Positions 37,760-47,886 of a stretch of DNA of 64,000 bases are shown piece after piece. This DNA comes from Citrobacter sp. wls619 (GTDB taxonomy: Bacteria > Pseudomonadota > Gammaproteobacteria > Enterobacterales > Enterobacteriaceae). Under the pieces are notes generated by a model, which saw nothing but the letters and a program-made list of their open reading frames with translations, did not search any database and was not told where the DNA came from. A program made the position numbers and the translations under genes. How positions within the stretch are numbered: the stretch's first letter is position 1; every line of letters starts with the position of its first letter. The DNA lies in assembly GCF_005281345.1 (NCBI RefSeq), contig NZ_SZXJ01000035.1, positions 1-64,000 of the forward strand. Reading direction: 5' to 3'.

Positions 37760-37769
37760 CATAGCGCAA

Positions 37770-37796
37770 TAAAAAAGGGGCCTGCTGAGCCCCTTG
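37770..37796 (-). terminator. Rho-independent terminator of livKHMGF
   Basis: On the minus strand AAGGGGCTCAGCAGGCCCCT is followed by TTTTTTATT. It lies 17 nt after the livF stop and separates the liv operon from the Fur-controlled gene. Confidence 0.9.
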
Positions 37797-37812
37797 TCTA
37801 TTTAGATAACGG

Positions 37813-38526
37813 TTAACCGCCCAGATAAGCGCTACGCACCGCTTCGTTCGCCAGCAATGCATCACCGGTATCTTCCAGCACCACGTGACCGTTTTCCAGC
37901 ACGTACCCACGGTCAGCGAGTTTCAGTGCCTGGTTGGCGTTTTGTTCGACGAGGAAAATCGTCATCCCCTGCTCGCGCAATTGCTCAATGGTGTTAAAGA
38001 TCTGCTGGATGATGATCGGTGCCAGCCCCAGCGACGGCTCATCAAGCAGCAACAAACGCGGCTGGCTCATCAAAGCCCGGCCAATCGCCAGCATCTGCTG
38101 CTCACCACCAGACATGGTTCCCGCACGCTGGATACGACGCTCATGCAGGCGTGGAAACAGGTCGTACACCCATTTGATGCGTTCCTGAAACTGGTCGCGC
38201 TCGGCAAAAAAGCCCCCCATCGCCAGGTTCTCTTCTACCGTCATACGGGAAAACACACGACGCCCTTCCGGGACAATCGCCACCGCTTCACGCATGATTT
38301 TTGCCGTCTGCCAGTCGGTAATATCTTTACCATCAAAGACAATACGCCCACTTGTTGCCCGCGGATCACCGCACAGCGTCCCGAGCAGCGTGGTTTTCCC
38401 CGCGCCGTTGGCACCGATAAGCGTCACGATTTCACCCTGATTGATGTACAGGCTGACATCGTGCAATGCCTGGATCTTGCCGTAGTGGGCGTTGACGTTG
38501 TCAAAAGACAACATGACTTTTTCCAT
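37813..38526 (-). CDS. livF: Branched-chain amino acid ABC importer, ATPase LivF
   Basis: One of two ATPases of the LIV-I/LS importer. Starting at MEKVMLSFDNVNAHYG it has 237 residues, as in E. coli; six extra upstream codons are open. Walker A GANGAGKTT (about 39-47), the signature MSGGEQQMLAIGRAL (about 137-151) and Walker B LLLLDEPSLGLAP are intact. It pairs with LivG below LivHM. It is last in livKHMGF and 17 nt from livG. Confidence 0.96.
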   Translation of the reverse strand: MEKVMLSFDNVNAHYGKIQALHDVSLYINQGEIVTLIGANGAGKTTLLGTLCGDPRATSGRIVFDGKDITDWQTAKIMREAVAIVPEGRRVFSRMTVEENLAMGGFFAERDQFQERIKWVYDLFPRLHERRIQRAGTMSGGEQQMLAIGRALMSQPRLLLLDEPSLGLAPIIIQQIFNTIEQLREQGMTIFLVEQNANQALKLADRGYVLENGHVVLEDTGDALLANEAVRSAYLGG

Positions 38527-38543
38527 CTTATGCCTCACCACCA

Positions 38544-39311
38544 TTATGCTTCACCTAAATAGGCGCGGATCACGTCCGGGTTGTTACGAATCTGCTCCGG
38601 TGTCCCGTTCGCCAGCGGCGTCCCCTGGTTCACCACGTAAATACGGTCAGAAATGCCCATCACCAACTTCATATCGTGCTCAATCAGCAAAATGGTGGTG
38701 TCGTGATGATCGCGCAGTTCAGCAATCAGCTCGTCCAGCTCTTTGGTTTCTTTCGGGTTGAGGCCCGCAGCAGGTTCATCGAGCATCAGAATTTCCGGCT
38801 GAGTGACCATACAACGGATAATCTCAAGGCGGCGCTGGTCGCCATAGGCCAGGTTGCTCGCCTGCCGGTTAGCATGCTGCAGCAGGCCGATACGATCAAG
38901 CCAGGTGGCGGCGCGGTCCAGCGCTTCATCCTGCGCGCGGCGAAAAGCCGGAGTTTTTAACAGCCCGGAGAAAACCCCAGCTTTCAGTTGCTGATGTTGC
39001 GCCACCAGTAGGTTTTCAATCACCGTCATTTCGCGAAACAGACGCACATGCTGGAAGGTACGCACCACGCCCATACGCGCAATTTGCTGGCCCGGCAGCC
39101 CTTCAAGGTGCTGGTCGCGCAGCTTAATTGTCCCGCCGGTCGGCTTATAGAACCCGGTCAGGCAGTTGAAGACCGTGGTTTTCCCCGCGCCGTTCGGGCC
39201 AATCAGAGAGACAATCTCTTTTTTATGCAAATCCAAAGACACATTGTTGACCGCCAGCAGGCCGCCAAAACGCATCATCAGGCCGCTAACCGATAATAAT
39301 GGCTGACTCAT
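38544..39311 (-). CDS. livG: Branched-chain amino acid ABC importer, ATPase LivG
   Basis: Second ATPase of the LIV importer, 255 residues as in E. coli. Walker [10 protein letters not shown] (about 38-46), the signature region [16 protein letters not shown] (about 155-170, with the LAYG variant typical of LivG) and Walker [14 protein letters not shown] are present. The start overlaps the livM stop by 4 nt. Confidence 0.96.
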   Translation of the reverse strand: MSQPLLSVSGLMMRFGGLLAVNNVSLDLHKKEIVSLIGPNGAGKTTVFNCLTGFYKPTGGTIKLRDQHLEGLPGQQIARMGVVRTFQHVRLFREMTVIENLLVAQHQQLKAGVFSGLLKTPAFRRAQDEALDRAATWLDRIGLLQHANRQASNLAYGDQRRLEIIRCMVTQPEILMLDEPAAGLNPKETKELDELIAELRDHHDTTILLIEHDMKLVMGISDRIYVVNQGTPLANGTPEQIRNNPDVIRAYLGEA

Positions 39312-40585
39312 GCCTGCTCTCCTTTGGCTTCCCCGTTTTTCAGCTTCAACTGTGGACGGGTCATCGGCAGCAAGCCCTGCGGACGCCAGATCATCATCAG
39401 TACCATCAAACCACCCAGCATTAACATGCTGTATTCATTGAAATCACGCATCAGCTCACGTGAGACCACCAGCAGGATGGCCGCCAGGATCACCGCAAAC
39501 TGCGATCCCATCCCCCCCAGCACGACAATCGCCAGCACAAAGGCCGACTCGGCAAAGGTGAACGATTCCGGGCTGACAAAACCCTGGCGCGCGGCAAACA
39601 GCGTTCCGGCAAAACCGGCAAACGCAGCGCTGATGGTAAAGGCGGTCAGCTTGATGCGCGTAGGGTTTAAGCCCAGTGAACGGCAGGCAATTTCATCTTC
39701 ACGCAGCGCTTCCCATGCACGGCCCAGCGGCATACGCAGCAGGCGGTTGATGACAAACAGCGAGAAGACCACCAGCAGCAGCGCCACCAGGTAGAGGAAA
39801 ATCACACGATCAGAGGGATCGTATTTCACGCCAAAGAAGTTGCTGAAGGTATCCCAGCCGCCTTCACGGGCACTACGGCTGAATTCCAGACCGAAAAAGG
39901 TGGGTTTAGGGATCTGGCTGATACCGTTCGGGCCACCGGTGACTTCAGTATTATTGAGCAACAGAATACGCACGATTTCGCCAAAGCCTAAGGTCACTAT
40001 CGCCAGGTAGTCGCCGCGCAGACGCAGAACCGGGAAGCCAAGCAGGAACCCTGCCGCCGCCGATACCAGTCCCGCCAACGGCAAACAGGTCCAGAAACCA
40101 AGACCATAATAGTGGTTCAGCAGCGCAAAGGTATACGCACCAATGGCATAGAAGCCGCCGTAGCCCAGCACCAGCAGGCCGGAAAGGCCGACCACCACGT
40201 TTAAGCCGAGGCCGAGGATGATATATATCATCGTCAGCGTAGCGATATCCACCGTGCCGCGCGACACCATAAAGGGCCATGCGACAGCAATGACCAGCAG
40301 CGCCACCAGGAACAGCTTCTGTTTGACGGTTGAGCCATCAATCGCCGGCAGAATGAACTTCGGTCCGGAGACGCTCTTCAGGCTCTTCTGGAAAACGGGA
40401 CGCAGCAGTTGGAAAAGAAAGACCACGCCGGTACCGATAAACACCCACTGCCAGCGGATATCCGCAGCGGTATCCACCACCAGCTTCGTGCCATCCAGTT
40501 CAAGTTGAACGCCCATGAAGACGCCCGCCAGGATGAAAAACATGACCGCTGAAAGCAGCGCCATTGCAAAATGCATCGGTTTCAT
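39308..40585 (-). CDS. livM: Branched-chain amino acid ABC importer, permease LivM
   Basis: Inner-membrane permease of the LIV importer, 425 residues as in E. coli. It has about 10 hydrophobic segments. The extended N-terminal part (about 1-110) distinguishes LivM from LivH. The EAA-type loop [20 protein letters not shown] (about 294-313) contacts the ATPases. The start overlaps the livH stop by 4 nt (ATGA). Confidence 0.96.
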   Translation of the reverse strand: MKPMHFAMALLSAVMFFILAGVFMGVQLELDGTKLVVDTAADIRWQWVFIGTGVVFLFQLLRPVFQKSLKSVSGPKFILPAIDGSTVKQKLFLVALLVIAVAWPFMVSRGTVDIATLTMIYIILGLGLNVVVGLSGLLVLGYGGFYAIGAYTFALLNHYYGLGFWTCLPLAGLVSAAAGFLLGFPVLRLRGDYLAIVTLGFGEIVRILLLNNTEVTGGPNGISQIPKPTFFGLEFSRSAREGGWDTFSNFFGVKYDPSDRVIFLYLVALLLVVFSLFVINRLLRMPLGRAWEALREDEIACRSLGLNPTRIKLTAFTISAAFAGFAGTLFAARQGFVSPESFTFAESAFVLAIVVLGGMGSQFAVILAAILLVVSRELMRDFNEYSMLMLGGLMVLMMIWRPQGLLPMTRPQLKLKNGEAKGEQA

Positions 40586-41508
40586 ACTTTCTCTACCTCC
40601 GGGCGACCCAGAATACCGGTCGGCATTACCAGCAGCACCAGAATCAGCAGTGCGAATGACACCACATCTTTGTATTCCGTACTCAGATAAGCAGAGGAGA
40701 GCGCTTCCGCCACGCCCAGAATCAGGCCGCCGATCATCGCCCCTGGAATGCTACCGATACCGCCAAGAACCGCCGCGGTAAAGGCTTTCATCCCGGCCAT
40801 AAAGCCAATATAGGGGTTAATTACACCGTAGAACTGTCCAAGCAATACACCTGCTACCGCCGCCATTGCTGCGCCAATCACAAAAGTCAGCGCGATCACG
40901 CGGTCAGTGTTAATGCCGAGCAGGCTAGCCATTTTCAGGTCTTCCGCGCAGGCACGACAGGCGCGTCCCATACGCGAATAGCGGATAAACAGCGTCAGCG
41001 CCAGCATCGCAAGGAAGGTCACAATCCAAATAACCAGCTGCATGGTGGTGATGGACGCAGAGAAGTTTTCACTGCTACCGACAGTCCACTGACCGTTAAA
41101 CAGGCTAGGCAGTGCCACGTCGCGTGAGCCTTCCGTCAGACTGACGTAGTTTTGCAGGAAAATAGACATCCCGATGGCGGAAATCAGCGCAATCAGGCGC
41201 TTGGAGCTGCGTACGGGCCGATACGCCACGCGTTCAATGCTCCAGCCGTAGGCGCTGGCAATCACGATGGCACCGACGAAGCCCGCGGCAACCAGCAGCC
41301 AGCTGGAATCAATACCCATCATCATTAGCGCAGCGATGATCATAAAGGAGACATAACTGCCGATCATATACACCTCGCCGTGGGCGAAGTTGATCATGCC
41401 GATAATGCCGTACACCATCGTGTAGCCAATGGCGATCAGCGCGTAGGTGCTTCCCAGCGTGACGCCGTTAAACATCTGCTGCAAGAAATAGAGGAACTGC
41501 TCGGACAT
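40582..41508 (-). CDS. livH: Branched-chain amino acid ABC importer, permease LivH
   Basis: Inner-membrane permease, partner of LivM. The 308 residues have about eight membrane spans; [20 protein letters not shown] (about 18-37) is the LivH family start. [20 protein letters not shown] (about 186-205) is the ATPase-contacting loop. It lies 61 nt after livK, with a GC-rich hairpin in the gap. Confidence 0.96.
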   Translation of the reverse strand: MSEQFLYFLQQMFNGVTLGSTYALIAIGYTMVYGIIGMINFAHGEVYMIGSYVSFMIIAALMMMGIDSSWLLVAAGFVGAIVIASAYGWSIERVAYRPVRSSKRLIALISAIGMSIFLQNYVSLTEGSRDVALPSLFNGQWTVGSSENFSASITTMQLVIWIVTFLAMLALTLFIRYSRMGRACRACAEDLKMASLLGINTDRVIALTFVIGAAMAAVAGVLLGQFYGVINPYIGFMAGMKAFTAAVLGGIGSIPGAMIGGLILGVAEALSSAYLSTEYKDVVSFALLILVLLVMPTGILGRPEVEKV

Positions 41509-41518
41509 AAGGTAACCT

Positions 41519-41548
41519 TTTTAAACCCGCCCGTTTTGCACGGGCGGT
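41519..41548 (-). terminator. Hairpin between livK and livH
   Basis: On the minus strand CACCGCCCGTGCAAAACGGGCGGG is followed by TTTAAAAAGG. The stem is strong but the T run is short, so it probably ends part of the transcripts or protects the livK message, setting binding protein above membrane subunits. Confidence 0.7.
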
Positions 41549-41569
41549 GGGATAACGCGTCTTCAGGTA

Positions 41570-42679
41570 TTACTTCGCGACAGTCGATGAACCATCCGCG
41601 TGCCACTGGAAGACACCAAACTCAAATCCCTTCAAATCGCCTTTTTCGTCCCATTTCAGCGGCCCAATCACGGTATCAGCCCCGTGTGCTTTCAGATCTT
41701 TCACCAGGTCCAGCGGCTCTTTGCTACCGCTGCGATCCATTGCTGTCGCCAATGACTGGACAGCTGCATAAGTGATCCACACGTATGGTCCGGTTGGATC
41801 TTTCTTCTCAGCGTTGAGCGCATCAACGATAGCTTTGTTCGCCGGATCCTGGTCATAGCGTTTTGGCATGGTAACCAACATGCCTTCAGCGGCATCACCA
41901 GCAATGTTAGACAGTGAGGCATTTCCCACGCCCTCTGGCCCCATAAACTGCGTCTTCAGGCCAACTGAACGCGCCTGACGCAGCATTTGCCCCATTTCCG
42001 GGTAGTAGCCACCGTAATAAACGAAGTCGATATTTTCTTTTTTCAGGCGAGCGATCAGCGCAGAAAAATCTTTCTCCCCGGCGGTGATCCCATCAAAGAA
42101 GACGATGTTGGCTTTACCTGCTTTCAGGCTGTCTTGCACCGAACGCGCCAGGCCTTCACCGTACTGCTGTTTGTCATGAATGATGGCGATACGCTGTGGC
42201 TTCACCTTCTCCAGGATGTATTTCGCAGCAGTCGGCCCCTGAGAGGAGTCCAGACCCGCGGTGCGCATGATGTGCGCGTAACCACGCTGCGTCAGTTCCG
42301 GGTTAGTCGCTCCCGGAGAAATCATCAGAATGCCTTCATCTTCGTAAATATCTGATGCCGGTTGAGTCGATGAAGAACACAGGTGACCAATTACGTACTG
42401 AATGCCGTCATTGACGATTTTGTTCGCGACGGCAACGGCCTGTTTCGGATCGCAGGCATCGTCATATTCCACGGCAACCAGTTTGTCGCCTTTGATCCCG
42501 CCTTTGGCATTGATATCTTTAATGGCCTGACGTGCGCCATTAAATTCCATATCACCCCACTGCGCGACCGGACCTGACATCGCGCCGACAACAGCGACCT
42601 TGATATCTTCCGCCATGACCGCGTGTGACATTGCCAGTGCTATCACCCCTGCGATGATTGTTTTCGCATTCCGTTTCAT
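41570..42679 (-). CDS. livK: Leucine-specific binding protein
   Basis: Periplasmic binding protein specific for leucine, using the LivHMGF permease. Starting at [20 protein letters not shown] it has 369 residues, as in E. coli. The signal peptide ends at about residue 23 ([11 protein letters not shown]). The [19 protein letters not shown] and [18 protein letters not shown] segments are the LIV ligand region, including the disulphide cysteines. It is first in livKHMGF. LivJ, about 1 kb upstream, is its paralogue. Confidence 0.95.
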   Translation of the reverse strand: MKRNAKTIIAGVIALAMSHAVMAEDIKVAVVGAMSGPVAQWGDMEFNGARQAIKDINAKGGIKGDKLVAVEYDDACDPKQAVAVANKIVNDGIQYVIGHLCSSSTQPASDIYEDEGILMISPGATNPELTQRGYAHIMRTAGLDSSQGPTAAKYILEKVKPQRIAIIHDKQQYGEGLARSVQDSLKAGKANIVFFDGITAGEKDFSALIARLKKENIDFVYYGGYYPEMGQMLRQARSVGLKTQFMGPEGVGNASLSNIAGDAAEGMLVTMPKRYDQDPANKAIVDALNAEKKDPTGPYVWITYAAVQSLATAMDRSGSKEPLDLVKDLKAHGADTVIGPLKWDEKGDLKGFEFGVFQWHADGSSTVAK

Positions 42680-42694
42680 TACCTGAATCCCCAT

Positions 42695-43087
42695 TCGTGA
42701 CGTAATTAATATTTTGTATTTATATGGTTAAAAAGCAGACTGTGCTTTTTTTGAACTGCACTATTTTTACCAGTCTCATTAATGGTTTAGCACAGTTTTT
42801 TAAGCAAAATCAGGCTAAAATCTCTATATTTCAGTCGATTAAGAAAAGATAATATTCTGCTTTTCACTATAGATAAACAAAAAAAAGTGCGTTTGTCAGC
42901 ATAAAATAACGGTACAAAGAGCCGAATAAAATGCTGCATTCCAGGGTATTATTCTGCCTGTTTTTCAATCTTTACTGTTTCAAACTGCCATTGCCGTTGT
43001 CACAAAACGATTAACCTGGTTAATCGCATAAAAAAGAGAAAGCATCCGAGTAAATTATTTCGGTACACTGATTCCATCTTTTGTGAT
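42695..43087. other. livK-panM divergent region
   Basis: About 400 bp, strongly AT-rich, holding the promoters of livK (minus) and panM (plus). No open frame with a credible start was seen. In E. coli the livK upstream region is under Lrp control; AT tracts suit that but no site can be fixed by eye. Confidence 0.5.
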
Positions 43088-43102
43088 TTGGACATGCTGT
43101 TA

Positions 43103-43486
43103 ATGAAGCTGACCATCGTTCGTTTAGAAAATTTCAGTGCTCAGGATCTCATCGATCTTGGCAAAATCTGGCCGGAATATTCCGCCTCATCATTAAGCGT
43201 AGATGAAACGCACCGGATCTATGCCGCACGCTTTAACGAGCGCCTGCTTGGCGCAGTACGCGTCACCCTGAGCGGTACGCAAGGCGCGCTGGATTCCTTA
43301 CGCATACGCGATATCACCCGTCGTCGTGGCGTTGGGCAGTATTTGGTTGAAGAAATTCTCCGCGAAAACCCTGACGTGAGTTCATGGTGGATGGCCGACG
43401 TCGGCGTTGAAGACCGCAGCGTGATGGCCGCGTTTATGCAGGCGTTAGGGTTTACAGCCCAGGAGAATGGCTGGGAAAAAAGATAA
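43103..43486 (+). CDS. panM: PanD maturation factor / regulator PanM (PanZ)
   Basis: GNAT-like protein that binds acetyl-CoA or CoA and promotes self-cleavage of the aspartate 1-decarboxylase PanD, and feedback inhibits it, so tuning beta-alanine and pantothenate supply. Starting at MKLTIVRLENFSAQ it has 127 residues, as in E. coli; five upstream codons beginning with TTG are open but not conserved. The CoA-binding RDITRRRGVGQYLVEEILRE (about 71-90) is the GNAT motif. It lies between livK and livJ, which is its usual place, with a REP and an ERIC element behind. Confidence 0.94.
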   Translation: MKLTIVRLENFSAQDLIDLGKIWPEYSASSLSVDETHRIYAARFNERLLGAVRVTLSGTQGALDSLRIRDITRRRGVGQYLVEEILRENPDVSSWWMADVGVEDRSVMAAFMQALGFTAQENGWEKR

Positions 43487-43490
43487 AAAA

Positions 43491-43521
43491 GCCGGATGGC
43501 GCTGACGCTTATCCGGCCTAC
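43491..43521. repeat. REP element after panM
   Basis: GCCGGATGGCGCTGACGCTTATCCGGC, a single REP hairpin 4 nt after the panM stop, probably acting as its 3' end. Confidence 0.85.
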
Positions 43522-43562
43522 ATGCTGGGAGCAAAAAATAAAAAACCATCTCGCAATTTTCC

Positions 43563-43679
43563 AAGAATTTCACGTTGCAGGAAGGCGGCAAGTTATGAAG
43601 TCCCCGGGAGCTTACATAAGTAAGTGACCGGGGTTGAATAACGTAGCCAACGCATCTGCAGCGCGAAAGGCGCCGGGAA
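43563..43679. repeat. ERIC (IRU) element
   Basis: The core TCCCCGGGAGCTTACATAAG followed by TAAGTGACCGGGGTTGAATA is the enterobacterial repetitive intergenic consensus centre. It is flanked by GTTGCAGGAAGGCGGCAAG on the left and GTAGCCAACGCATCTGCAGC on the right, as in full-length ERIC. Total length about 117 bp. It ends 3 nt from the livJ stop codon and would fold in the livJ 3' end. A few consensus positions differ, for example TTATGAAG for GTGAATC. Confidence 0.9.
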
Positions 43680-43681
43680 AA

Positions 43682-44785
43682 TTATTTGGCGTCTGTCGCC
43701 GTACCATTAGCATGCCAGTCAAACACGCCGAATTCGAAGCCTTTCAGATCGCCCTTCGCATCCCATGACAGCGGCCCCATTACGGTTTCCACTGAGTTTG
43801 CTTTCAGGTATTTGGCGATTTCAGCCGGATCGTCAGACTGGTTCAGACCGGCCTGCAAGGATTGCAGCGCGGCGTAGGTGGTCCATACGAATGCGCCGCT
43901 CGGATCCTGTTTCTTGGCTTTAATAGCATCCACAATCGGTTTGTTCGCCGGTACCTGGTCGTAGTTCTTCGGCTTAGTCACCAGCAAACCTTCTGCCGAT
44001 TCACCCGCGATGTTAGACAGCGACACGTTCGCGACCCCTTCTGGTCCCATAAACTGGGTTTTCAGACCCGCAGCGCGTGCCTGGCGCAGGATCTGGCCCA
44101 TTTCCGGGTGATAACCGCCGTAGTAAACGAAATCGATGTTCTCTTTCTTCAGACGAGCCACCAGCGTAGAGAAGTCTTTCTCACCGGCGGTGATCCCGTC
44201 GAAGAACACCACGTCAGCGTTGGCTTTCTTGAGGTTGTCCTGCACGGAGCGCGCCAGACCTTCGCCGTACTGCTGTTTGTCGTGAACGATAGCAATGCGC
44301 TTCGGTTTCACTTTTTCAACAATATATTTGGCGGCCGTTGGGCCCTGATCGGAATCCAGACCAGTGGTACGCATCACCAGTTTATAGCCGCGCGCGGTCA
44401 GTTCCGGTGCCGTTGCCGCAGGGGTGATCATCAGAATACCTTCGTCTTCATAAATATCTGATGCAGGTTGAGTGGACGATGAGCACAGGTGGCCGATAAC
44501 GTATTTAATCCCGTCGTTGACCACTTTGTTAGCAACCGCTACCGCTTGTTTCGGGTCACAGGCATCGTCATATTTCACCATGACCAGTTTGTCGCCTTTC
44601 ACACCGCCCTTGGCGTTGATATCTGCAATAGCCTGTTCTGCGCCGGTAAATTCCTGATCGCCATACTGCGCCACCGGGCCGGACATCGCGCCGACGACGG
44701 CAACTTTAATATCCTTAGCAAAGGCCATATTGCTCAAAGACAGGGCGATACATCCTGCCAATAACGCTTTACCCTTCATATTCAT
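43682..44785 (-). CDS. livJ: Leu/Ile/Val-binding protein
   Basis: Periplasmic binding protein for leucine, isoleucine and valine, sharing LivHMGF with LivK. Starting at [20 protein letters not shown] it has 367 residues, as in E. coli. The signal peptide is cut near residue 23 ([10 protein letters not shown]). The mature part is about three quarters identical by eye to LivK. A 33-residue in-frame extension upstream lacks homology and is rejected. It is transcribed alone; an ERIC element forms its 3' flank. Confidence 0.96.
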   Translation of the reverse strand: MNMKGKALLAGCIALSLSNMAFAKDIKVAVVGAMSGPVAQYGDQEFTGAEQAIADINAKGGVKGDKLVMVKYDDACDPKQAVAVANKVVNDGIKYVIGHLCSSSTQPASDIYEDEGILMITPAATAPELTARGYKLVMRTTGLDSDQGPTAAKYIVEKVKPKRIAIVHDKQQYGEGLARSVQDNLKKANADVVFFDGITAGEKDFSTLVARLKKENIDFVYYGGYHPEMGQILRQARAAGLKTQFMGPEGVANVSLSNIAGESAEGLLVTKPKNYDQVPANKPIVDAIKAKKQDPSGAFVWTTYAALQSLQAGLNQSDDPAEIAKYLKANSVETVMGPLSWDAKGDLKGFEFGVFDWHANGTATDAK

Positions 44786-44998
44786 CCTGACAATCCCCAT
44801 TATTGTGGTTATTACGTGTGTTGTGATGTTGTTGTTCAGCACTTTATATCGATTATTGGATAGCCACCCGTGCTTTAGCAGCATACTCTGCTAAAACATA
44901 CCCGATTTTTATTATTTTGGAATAGCTAAATTTGACATGCAGATAACAACTTGATGACAAAAAGCATAAACGTCAGGAGGGAGGGGAGAGATAAAAAC

Positions 44999-45027
44999 AA
45001 AAAACCCCGGATTTTCATCCAGGGTTT
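44999..45027 (-). terminator. Rho-independent terminator of rpoH
   Basis: On the minus strand AAACCCTGGATGAAAATCCGGGGTTTTTTG: an 8-pair imperfect stem with a T tract, about 28 nt after the rpoH stop. Confidence 0.85.
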
Positions 45028-45054
45028 ATCAGCATTTCCAGGTCGGCTGGAAGG

Positions 45055-45909
45055 TTACGCTTCGATTGCGGCGCGCAGTTTTTTCATGGCGTTCTTTTCA
45101 AGCTGACGAACACGTTCAGCGGAAACGCCGTAGCGATCGGCCAGTTCCTGCAACGTAGACTTGTTGTCTTCGTCCAGCCAGCGGGCGCGGATAATATCCT
45201 GACTACGCTCGTCCAGACCTTCCATTGCATGAGTCAGCTTGTTCGCGGCCTGATCTTCCCAGTTATCCTCTTCAATGCCATCAGCAAAGTTGGAGGATTT
45301 ATCCTGCAGATACAGCACCGGAGCCATCGGCTGGCTATCGGACTCGTCGTCCGAAGACATGTCAAATGTCATGTCCTGCGCCGCCATACGGGATTCCATT
45401 TCGCGCACGTCTTTGCTGGAAACACCCAGTTCGCGGGCAACCATTTCCACTTCATCCTGATTAAACCAGCCCAGACGCTGCTTGGTTTTACGCAGGTTAA
45501 AGAACAGCTTGCGCTGTGCTTTGGTGGTCGCGACTTTCACGATACGCCAGTTACGCAGGACATATTCGTGGATCTCAGCTTTGATCCAGTGCACGGCGAA
45601 GGAAACCAGGCGTACACCCACTTCCGGGTTGAATCGACGCACGGCTTTCATCAGGCCGATATTACCTTCCTGAATCAGATCCGCCTGCGGCAGGCCATAG
45701 CCCGCGTAGTTACGAGCAACATGAACAACAAAGCGCAGGTGAGACAGGATCAGCGTTTTAGCTGCTTCCAGATCGCCCTGGTAATGCAGCTTTTCAGCCA
45801 GTGCCCGCTCCTCGTCAGCCGACAACATCGGCCACGCGTTCGCAGCCCGGATGTAAGACTCCAGGTTACCAACAGGGGCTAAAGCTAAATTTTGCATTTC
45901 TTTGGTCAT
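45055..45909 (-). CDS. rpoH: RNA polymerase heat-shock sigma factor (sigma-32)
   Basis: Sigma-32, which directs RNA polymerase to heat-shock promoters. It has 284 residues, as in E. coli. Region 2 contains [23 protein letters not shown] (about 88-110). The RpoH box [19 protein letters not shown] (about 131-149) is the site linked to chaperone and FtsH control. Region 4 ends with [33 protein letters not shown] sigma-E promoter lies about 100 nt upstream. Translational control by mRNA folding near the start is known for this gene but was not evaluated here. Confidence 0.98.
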   Translation of the reverse strand: MTKEMQNLALAPVGNLESYIRAANAWPMLSADEERALAEKLHYQGDLEAAKTLILSHLRFVVHVARNYAGYGLPQADLIQEGNIGLMKAVRRFNPEVGVRLVSFAVHWIKAEIHEYVLRNWRIVKVATTKAQRKLFFNLRKTKQRLGWFNQDEVEMVARELGVSSKDVREMESRMAAQDMTFDMSSDDESDSQPMAPVLYLQDKSSNFADGIEEDNWEDQAANKLTHAMEGLDERSQDIIRARWLDEDNKSTLQELADRYGVSAERVRQLEKNAMKKLRAAIEA

Positions 45910-46009
45910 TCAAATCCTCTCAATCTTTGTCATCTGGCGCGTTGGTAAAAACCAATAGCAACAACCATGCCAGAGCTTATGAGCAACGAGAATATCATTC
46001 AATCTTTTA

Positions 46010-46037
46010 TCAGACAGTGATTTTATCCACAAGTTCC
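46010..46037 (-). promoter_or_regulatory. Sigma-E promoter of rpoH (P3-like)
   Basis: On the minus strand GGAACTT (46031-46037), a 16-bp spacer and TCTGA (46010-46014) match the RpoE consensus exactly. This corresponds to P3 of E. coli rpoH, which keeps sigma-32 made at extreme heat. Confidence 0.85.
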
Positions 46038-46164
46038 ATGTCGTAATGTGTATAAATTACGCACAAAATGTGACATCACGATGAATGCGCCGGGAAGAGA
46101 AAACAGGGCTCTTTCCCTGCAGAGCGAACTACTCAGTGCAGGGAAAGATTATACCAGAGATTTT

Positions 46165-47223
46165 TTAATCGGGGGTAAAGTGGCGTAAATGTTGAACCGT
46201 GGCAAGCCAGGCTGCCACCCAGCCAATCATCGAGCACACCAGCAGCAATAACAGGCATTCGTCGAATGATAAACCGTTGATATCAAACTTCGTTCCGAAA
46301 ATTTGCGCCACTTCCGTGACCGCTGATGACAGTCGCATCACCAAAATTTCTGACAAAATCAGTGAAAGAAATGCGCCAGAAAAACCGAGCAGCGCGCCGC
46401 CGTAGAGGAACGGACGCAGGATAAATCCATCCGTTGCACCAATCAGTTTCTGCACGTTAATGGTATCGCGACGCGCAAAAATGCTCAGACGCACGCTGTT
46501 ACCGATGACCAGGAAGACCGCCGCGACCATCAGCACGCCAATCATCGCTGACACACGACCGACCAGGCCCGTTAACGCAGCCAGTCGCGCAAACCAGCTG
46601 TCATCCATGCGTACTTCATCGATACCGTTGATTTGTGCAATGCGATCACGCAGCGTGTTCAGTGATTCCGTGCCCTGGAAATCCAGTTTCGGAATCACCA
46701 CCGCCACGGCCGGCAGCGGGTTCTCTTCCAGCATATCCAGCGCGCCGCCAAAACCAGACCAGTTACGGAATTCGCCCAGCGCATCGTCGCGGGAAAGATA
46801 ATTCACTTTCTCCACACCCTGCTCGGCCTGCAACTGCCCCACCACACGTGCCGCCGCATCATCATCCAGCGTTTTTTGCAGATATACGGTGATCTGCGGG
46901 GACGGGTAATACTGGCTTGCCGCCTGGTTCACGTTCTTGTAGACCATGTAACAAACACTTGGCAACGTCAGTGAGATCGCGATAACCATCACCGTCAGAA
47001 ACGTCGCCAGCGGCTTGCTTTTCAGGTCCTGTAACGCGCCCTGGAACGCATAACGTACCTGCTCGTTAAAAACATTGGTTTTACGCGAGTTCGGCTTTGG
47101 CGCGGCTTTCGCCCGCTTTGGCGCGTTGCGACCACCGTCACCCGGCGCACCGCCCGATTTACGGAAACGATCCAGTCGTCCACCGAACTGTTTGATTTGA
47201 TTGATAGCGTCGCGTCTATTCAT
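46165..47223 (-). CDS. ftsX: Cell division protein FtsX
   Basis: Inner-membrane partner of FtsE; the complex activates septal amidases through EnvC and helps assemble the divisome. It has 352 residues, as in E. coli. A basic, proline-rich cytoplasmic N-terminus (about 1-75) precedes the first membrane span ([20 protein letters not shown]). A periplasmic loop of about 120 residues follows, and then three spans of the FtsX/MacB type (about 225-345). The start overlaps the ftsE stop by 8 nt. Confidence 0.96.
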   Translation of the reverse strand: MNRRDAINQIKQFGGRLDRFRKSGGAPGDGGRNAPKRAKAAPKPNSRKTNVFNEQVRYAFQGALQDLKSKPLATFLTVMVIAISLTLPSVCYMVYKNVNQAASQYYPSPQITVYLQKTLDDDAAARVVGQLQAEQGVEKVNYLSRDDALGEFRNWSGFGGALDMLEENPLPAVAVVIPKLDFQGTESLNTLRDRIAQINGIDEVRMDDSWFARLAALTGLVGRVSAMIGVLMVAAVFLVIGNSVRLSIFARRDTINVQKLIGATDGFILRPFLYGGALLGFSGAFLSLILSEILVMRLSSAVTEVAQIFGTKFDINGLSFDECLLLLLVCSMIGWVAAWLATVQHLRHFTPD

Positions 47224-47884
47224 TCACCAGGCCTCCGTGCAAGTGTCCGTCACTCAGGACTAGCTGGCGATAAGAACGACGGGAGATCAGCCCAATATCG
47301 TGCGTCGCCATTAATACCGTTACCCCGACGCGATTAAACTCTTCAAACAAGCGAAGGATCCCTTCAGACAGCGCGTCATCCAGGTTCCCCGTTGGTTCAT
47401 CCGCCAGCAGTACCGCAGGTTTATTCACCACCGCACGGGCAATGCCCACGCGCTGTTGTTCACCGCCGGAGAGCTGAATCGGGAAGTTTTTCGCTTTGTC
47501 CAATAGCCCGACTTTATCCAGCGCCGCCGACACGCGACGACGAATATCGTCCCCGCTGGCACCCGCAATGATCAGTGGGATTGCCACGTTGTCGAAGACG
47601 GTTCTGTCCATCAACAGGTGGTGATCCTGAAAAATCATGCCGATCTGACGGCGCAGAAACGGCACTTCACGGTTTTTCAAACGGCTGATGTCGTGCCCGC
47701 TGAAGTAGATTTTCCCGGCGCTGGGCCGTTCAATTCCACAGATCAGCTTCAGCAGGGTACTTTTACCCGCGCCGGAGTGGCCGGTCAGAAACGCCATCTC
47801 GCCAGGCTGCATATGGAATGTGACTCCCTGCAGCGCTTGTCTCCCACCGAGATAGGCCTTGCTGACATGTTCAAAGCGAATCAT
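47216..47884 (-). CDS. ftsE: Cell division ATP-binding protein FtsE
   Basis: ATPase of the FtsEX complex, 222 residues as in E. coli. Walker [10 protein letters not shown] (about 35-43), the signature [19 protein letters not shown] (about 138-156) and Walker [13 protein letters not shown] are present. It follows ftsY after 2 nt, and the order ftsY-ftsE-ftsX is conserved in gammaproteobacteria. Confidence 0.97.
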   Translation of the reverse strand: MIRFEHVSKAYLGGRQALQGVTFHMQPGEMAFLTGHSGAGKSTLLKLICGIERPSAGKIYFSGHDISRLKNREVPFLRRQIGMIFQDHHLLMDRTVFDNVAIPLIIAGASGDDIRRRVSAALDKVGLLDKAKNFPIQLSGGEQQRVGIARAVVNKPAVLLADEPTGNLDDALSEGILRLFEEFNRVGVTVLMATHDIGLISRRSYRQLVLSDGHLHGGLVNE

Positions 47885-47886
47885 TG

